Shown here piece by piece: positions 42,565-47,438 of a stretch of 47,438 nucleotides of DNA. Numbering within the stretch: the stretch's first letter is position 1; every line of letters starts with the position of its first letter. The notes under the pieces are model-generated. The model made no database searches. It worked only from the letters and a program-made list of their open reading frames with translations, and had not been told where the DNA came from. The DNA comes from Sporomusa malonica (GTDB lineage: Bacteria > Bacillota > Negativicutes > Sporomusales > Sporomusaceae). The position numbers and the translations under genes are program-made. Where the stretch lies: NCBI RefSeq assembly GCF_900176355.1, contig NZ_FWXI01000020.1, positions 57,633 through 105,070 of the forward strand, read 5' to 3'.

Positions 42565-43503
42565 ATGAAACAGGTAGTAAGCATTAGTCTTGGTTCATCA
42601 AAACGCAATGGTACCACAACAGCTGATTTTGGTGGCCAATTATTTCTTATTAAAAGAATTGGAACCGACGGTGATAAACAGGCGGCTGCCAGGCTAATAC
42701 GTGAGCTGGATGGCCAAGTTGATGCTATTGGCCTTGGCGGTACTGATCTGTATATTTATGCCGGCAATAAACGATACACTTTTAGGGAGTCGGCCGCACT
42801 AGCTGCTAATGCAAAAAAAACGCCGGTAGTTGACGGCAGCGCTATTAAAAACACACTGGAACGGCGGGTTATTCCCTATCTTGAAACCAAACACGGACTG
42901 AAATTCAAAGATAAGCAGGCGCTTGTTGTGTGTGCTGTTGACAGGTTTGGGTTGGCAGAAGCTTTAGTAGGAGCCGGCAGTCGGACGGTGTTTGGTGATT
43001 TGATGTTTGGACTGGGACTTCCTATGCCTATCAGGACACTTGATGGGTTGGCGCGACTGGCGAGCTTTGCTGCTCCTATCGTCACTAAACTTCCTGTCAG
43101 TCTGTTTTATCCTACCGGTGATAAACAGACCGAAGTTACGCCGAAATTTGCGCAGTATTTCCGGGATGCCGATATTATTGCCGGTGATTTCCATTTTATT
43201 AGACGGTATATGCCAGACAATATGAGCGATAAACTGGTTATTACCAATACCGTTACTAAGGAAGATGAAGTACTGCTAAAACAGCGGGGGATAAGTATGC
43301 TGGTAACGACCACTCCAGAAATGGGAGGGCGTTCTTTTGGCACAAATATATTGGAAGGCGTGTTGACAGCTTTATCAGGCAAACGACCGGAACAATTGAC
43401 AGCAGATGACTATACACATCTTATTGAACAAACAGGAATTGAACCCAGGGTAAAAAAACTCACATTAGGAGGCGCATGTATTTGCAAAAATTTGCTTTTG
43501 TAG
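42565..43503 (+). CDS. Conserved unknown protein of the reductase-like operon
   Basis: A protein of 312 residues, soluble. The start VVSISLGSSKRN, a GLGGTDLYI segment, the central VDRFGLAEALVGAGSRTVFGDLMF and a C-terminal TTTPEMGGRSFGTNILEG look like conserved motif blocks. I recall related Firmicutes proteins under names such as quinate 5-dehydrogenase, but I see no clear Rossmann dinucleotide motif at the N-terminus and do not support that name. It overlaps the following gene by 28 bases, so the two products are made together. GGAGG lies 8 bases before the ATG. Function unknown; a partner of the reductase is inferred only from coupling. Confidence 0.72.
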   Translation: MKQVVSISLGSSKRNGTTTADFGGQLFLIKRIGTDGDKQAAARLIRELDGQVDAIGLGGTDLYIYAGNKRYTFRESAALAANAKKTPVVDGSAIKNTLERRVIPYLETKHGLKFKDKQALVVCAVDRFGLAEALVGAGSRTVFGDLMFGLGLPMPIRTLDGLARLASFAAPIVTKLPVSLFYPTGDKQTEVTPKFAQYFRDADIIAGDFHFIRRYMPDNMSDKLVITNTVTKEDEVLLKQRGISMLVTTTPEMGGRSFGTNILEGVLTALSGKRPEQLTADDYTHLIEQTGIEPRVKKLTLGGACICKNLLL

Positions 43504-44576
43504 TTCATCCGCTTGAAGCTAAGGATTTTAGCCGCAAATTTTCCTTCACTCGCAACTGGCCAGACGGGTTGGTTGAAGGTATGATAAAATACATACCGCC
43601 GTTTAAAGTTTCCCATATTACCGGAATCAATTCGGGGCATAATACTGCTGAGGGATGGTTTGTTGGCTGTCCGCTGACATCCAGGCAGATGCTGGCTATG
43701 CCTGAAAAGTATGTTACCAATAAAATTATCAAGGCTGGCAAAGTAGCTGAAAAAATGGGAGCTAAAATTGTCGGTCTGGGTGCTTTTACTTCTATTGTCG
43801 GCGATGCTGGTATAACAGTCGCTGAGAATTTAAAAATTGCCGTCACCACAGGGAATAGTTATACAGTGGCTACAGCGTTGGAGGGGACGCGCCAGGCAGC
43901 TAAAGTCATGGGAATAGATCTGGAACGGGCCAATGTGCTGATTTTGGGAGCAACCGGCTCGATTGGTTCAGCATGTGCGCAGATTTTAGCCCGTGAGGTG
44001 CGGTATTTGACATTGGCCGCTCGCGATGAAATTAAATTGGAAAAACTTGCAAAACAGATTTTAAAGGCATCAGGACTAGCTGTTCGGGTAACGGCAAATA
44101 CTAAACATGCCATCAAAAATGCAGATATTGTTGTAGCAGTAACCAGTGCAATTGACAGTATCATTGAGCCGGAGGATTTGAAGCCAGGTGCCATTGTTTG
44201 TGATGTAGCCAGGCCTCGCAATGTTTCTCGCCGCGTTGCTGAAATGCGTGATGATGTGCTCGTCATTGAAGGTGGGGTTGTCGAAATCCCTGGAGATGTA
44301 GACTTCGGGCTGAATTTTGGATTTCCGCCAAAAACAGCATATGCTTGTATGGCTGAAACCATGATTTTAGCGTTGGAAGGCCGCTATGAAAATTTTACAC
44401 TAGGGCGAGACTTAACGGTAAAGCAAGTTGAGACAATTGATAAATTGGCTATTAAACACGGTTTCAAACTGGCCGGATTCCGCAGTTTCGAAAAGGCTAT
44501 TACCCCCCAGGAACTAGGCATGATTAGAACCAATGCTGACCTCAAAGCCGGTCAAGTACAGAAAGGAGTGCTCTAG
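43476..44576 (+). CDS. Acyl-ACP reductase (AAR)-like protein
   Basis: A protein of 366 residues that aligns end to end, from memory, with cyanobacterial long-chain acyl-ACP reductase. Matching blocks: KIVGLGAFTSIV (ALGGFSSII), TTGNSYT (TTGNTHT), GIDLERANVLILGATGSIGSA (GIDLSKATVAVCGATGDIGSA, Rossmann glycine loop at 158-164), GGVVEIPGDVDF, and ACMAETMILALEG (ACFAEAMLLEFEG). The last carries Cys291, which corresponds to the catalytic Cys of cyanobacterial AAR that holds the acyl thioester. AAR reduces acyl-ACP to fatty aldehyde with NADPH. No cyanobacterial oxygenase partner is nearby, and none would be expected in an anaerobe. AGGAGG lies 3 bases before ATG 43476 and 9 bases before an in-frame TTG at 43482, which may be the true start. 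Activity is inferred. Confidence 0.85.
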   Translation: MYLQKFAFVVHPLEAKDFSRKFSFTRNWPDGLVEGMIKYIPPFKVSHITGINSGHNTAEGWFVGCPLTSRQMLAMPEKYVTNKIIKAGKVAEKMGAKIVGLGAFTSIVGDAGITVAENLKIAVTTGNSYTVATALEGTRQAAKVMGIDLERANVLILGATGSIGSACAQILAREVRYLTLAARDEIKLEKLAKQILKASGLAVRVTANTKHAIKNADIVVAVTSAIDSIIEPEDLKPGAIVCDVARPRNVSRRVAEMRDDVLVIEGGVVEIPGDVDFGLNFGFPPKTAYACMAETMILALEGRYENFTLGRDLTVKQVETIDKLAIKHGFKLAGFRSFEKAITPQELGMIRTNADLKAGQVQKGVL

Positions 44577-44582
44577 AAAATA

Positions 44583-44611
44583 TTGACAAACCAATCATTT
44601 ATGCCTATAAT
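44583..44611 (+). promoter_or_regulatory. Strong promoter of greA
   Basis: A perfect TTGACA-17-TATAAT sigma-A promoter lies immediately after the AAR-like gene, leaving a leader of about 230 bases before greA. Confidence 0.9.
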
Positions 44612-44664
44612 AATGAAAAATAGAGGATGACCTTCATATTGGCGGGCTGCCTCTTACCACCCAA

Positions 44665-44688
44665 AGTGTCAAGTTTCTACTTGACACT
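44665..44688 (+). other. Perfect hairpin in greA leader
   Basis: AGTGTCAAGT-TTCT-ACTTGACACT: a 10-bp stem with a 4-base loop, followed by AT-rich sequence (ATTTATATT) rather than a clear T-run. It could end the upstream operon or attenuate greA transcription. Confidence 0.6.
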
Positions 44689-44846
44689 ATTTATATTGCC
44701 CAATTCCCACGTTTGAGAATTTTAATAAAAGAGGCGGCAATTTTTCAGTCAAAACGAATAAACTATCTACAAACGTAATTTCAGGAGTTTTAATATTTGC
44801 AAAATTGCTTTGGCAAGTATTTAAAAATAAAGAGGAGAATGACACC

Positions 44847-45326
44847 ATGGAAAAAGACGTAATGCTGACTATAGAAGGACTAAAGAAAATCGAGCATAAG
44901 CTGGATCACTTAAAGTCAGTCCGGCGCCGTGAAGTGGCTGAACGTATTAAGCAAGCCATTGAATTTGGTGATATCAGCGAGAACTCAGAGTATGAGGATG
45001 CTAAAAATGAACAGGCTTTTATCGAAGGCGAAATTCTTACCCTGGAAAAAATCCTGCGTAATGCCAAAGTTATTGATGAAGGAGAAGTCGGCACAGACGT
45101 TGTTGCGTTAGGTTCACTTGTTAGACTGAAAGACCTTGAATTTGACGATGAACTGGAATATACTATTGTCGGTTCAGCTGAGGCTGATCCTGCTGAATTG
45201 AAGATTTCTAATGAATCGCCGGTTGGTCAGGCTATCCTTGGTCAAAAAGTCGGTAGTATTGTGGAAGTAAATGTTCCGGCTGGTATGTTGAAATATGAAG
45301 TTTTGGAGATCAGACGTCAGCATTAA
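44847..45326 (+). CDS. greA: Transcription elongation factor GreA
   Basis: A protein of 159 residues with the usual two domains: an N-terminal coiled coil ([35 protein letters not shown], with the acidic tip residues D and E) and a C-terminal globular domain ending KYEVLEIRR. GreA stimulates transcript cleavage by backtracked RNA polymerase. The start at 44847 is fixed by GAGGAG and by the [14 protein letters not shown] start common to GreA; the ORF can open 14 codons earlier without a site. lysS starts 36 bases after its stop and is probably cotranscribed. Confidence 0.96.
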   Translation: MEKDVMLTIEGLKKIEHKLDHLKSVRRREVAERIKQAIEFGDISENSEYEDAKNEQAFIEGEILTLEKILRNAKVIDEGEVGTDVVALGSLVRLKDLEFDDELEYTIVGSAEADPAELKISNESPVGQAILGQKVGSIVEVNVPAGMLKYEVLEIRRQH

Positions 45327-46862
<1,536 letters not shown>

Positions 46863-46874
46863 AAAGCAACTACT

Positions 46875-46903
46875 GCTGGCCGGGTTTACCTGGCCAGCTT
46901 TTT
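46875..46903 (+). terminator. Terminator after lysS
   Basis: GCTGGCC / GGCCAGC (46875-46881 / 46892-46898) followed by five T residues. Confidence 0.85.
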
Positions 46904-46907
46904 ACTA

Positions 46908-46937
46908 TTGACAAGGCTCAATTCATTGTGGTAAGAT
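46908..46937 (+). promoter_or_regulatory. rRNA operon promoter P1
   Basis: TTGACA and TAAGAT are spaced 18 bp. It is the most distal of three promoters in front of 16S rRNA and the weakest match. Confidence 0.6.
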
Positions 46938-46991
46938 AGCACTCGTTCGGTTGATTTAATTTAGCCGGTATGCGATTCTTAAAGAAACATA

Positions 46992-47020
46992 TTGACAGTG
47001 AAATTGATATGTGATACTAT
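46992..47020 (+). promoter_or_regulatory. rRNA operon promoter P2
   Basis: TTGACA and TACTAT are spaced exactly 17 bp. Confidence 0.75.
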
Positions 47021-47066
47021 ATAGAAGTCGCGAAAAACATGCGATTGAAAATTCCAAATAAATATA

Positions 47067-47095
47067 TTGACACATCAAAACTGATGTGGTAATAT
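47067..47095 (+). promoter_or_regulatory. rRNA operon promoter P3
   Basis: TTGACA and TAATAT are spaced exactly 17 bp. The AT-rich region ATATTGACA recurs at P2 and P3, suggesting promoter duplication. The leader to 16S is about 265 bases and includes a GCCAT-TAA-ATGGC hairpin (47230-47242). Confidence 0.8.
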
Positions 47096-47365
47096 ATAAA
47101 AGCTGTCGCTGTTGGTGACGCAAAACGTTCCCTGAAAACTGAACAATGTAAAGTAATGCATCATAAAAAAAGCCAGATGTGCGTGCGTGTCGCAAGACAC
47201 AAACCAAAAACAATTTTTGATTTTAATGAGCCATTAAATGGCTTCAATATAATGTAGTCACTGTGTGACTTTGAACATGTGCCTGTCTCATCTGATTAAG
47301 AAGCCTGTCTTCCTTAATAAAGATAGTAGCAGGGATAGCAGAGAAACATATAGACGGCATACACT

Positions 47366-47438
<73 letters not shown>

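Noticed and set aside
42565..43503. Name quinate/shikimate dehydrogenase for the middle gene of the AAR-like operon
   Set aside because: No dinucleotide-binding glycine motif or shikimate-site residues can be seen.
47101..47160. BoxA antitermination site in the rRNA leader
   Set aside because: CCTGAAAACTGAACAA resembles sequence seen in Firmicutes rRNA leaders, but I could not match a boxA consensus with confidence.

Overview
This window comes from an endospore-forming bacterium that also has an outer membrane, most likely a Sporomusaceae-type member of the Negativicutes. Spore genes (spoIIE, yabP, yabQ, a SpoIID-type lipoprotein, a gerA/gerB/gerC operon) occur beside the end of a large repeat adhesin of the YDG/MBG type typical of diderm bacteria, and the window ends in the first bases of a 16S rRNA gene. 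Genus is inferred, not proven. Several genes start with TTG or GTG behind good Shine-Dalgarno sites, so I moved many starts; each reason is in its entry.

Layout. 1-3.6 kb: adhesin 3' end, an MBL-fold hydrolase, a B3/4-domain protein and a site-2 protease. 3.6-12.2 kb: a phosphate-starvation island with phoR, pstS-pstC-pstA (no pstB follows), a CYTH-CHAD protein, a zinc phospholipase C-like protein without signal peptide, and a glycolipid-synthase-like glycosyltransferase. Three promoters here carry TTAACN repeats spaced exactly 11 bp, 20-21 bp before a -10 box: pstS, pstC and the glycosyltransferase. 12.2-20.6 kb: an EAL-CBS-GGDEF protein, a SpoIID-type lipoprotein and a germination-receptor operon with two tandem gerC genes.

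20.6-31.7 kb: an old sporulation, division and housekeeping block in the same order as the origin-proximal region of Bacillus (yabP, yabQ, divIC, yabR, spoIIE, tilS, hpt, ftsH), with a lytic transglycosylase and a split ThrE exporter inserted. 31.7-37.1 kb: a YibE/F protein, a MetE/UROD-like protein, a secreted protein with an internal duplication, and a two-component system. 37.2-40.8 kb: birA-bioY under a BirA box, coaX and dusB.

40.8-44.6 kb: a palindromic intergenic element, an unrecognised protein with an HxxEH motif, then a three-gene operon (HTH regulator, unknown protein, homologue of cyanobacterial acyl-ACP reductase) whose promoter overlaps a strong palindrome. 44.6-47.4 kb: greA, lysS and three tandem promoters before 16S rRNA.

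The two systems most worth study are the Pho-controlled lipid remodelling and phosphate island (3.6-12.2 kb) and the acyl-ACP-reductase-like operon (41.9-44.6 kb). At least three families of palindromic intergenic repeats are scattered through the window.
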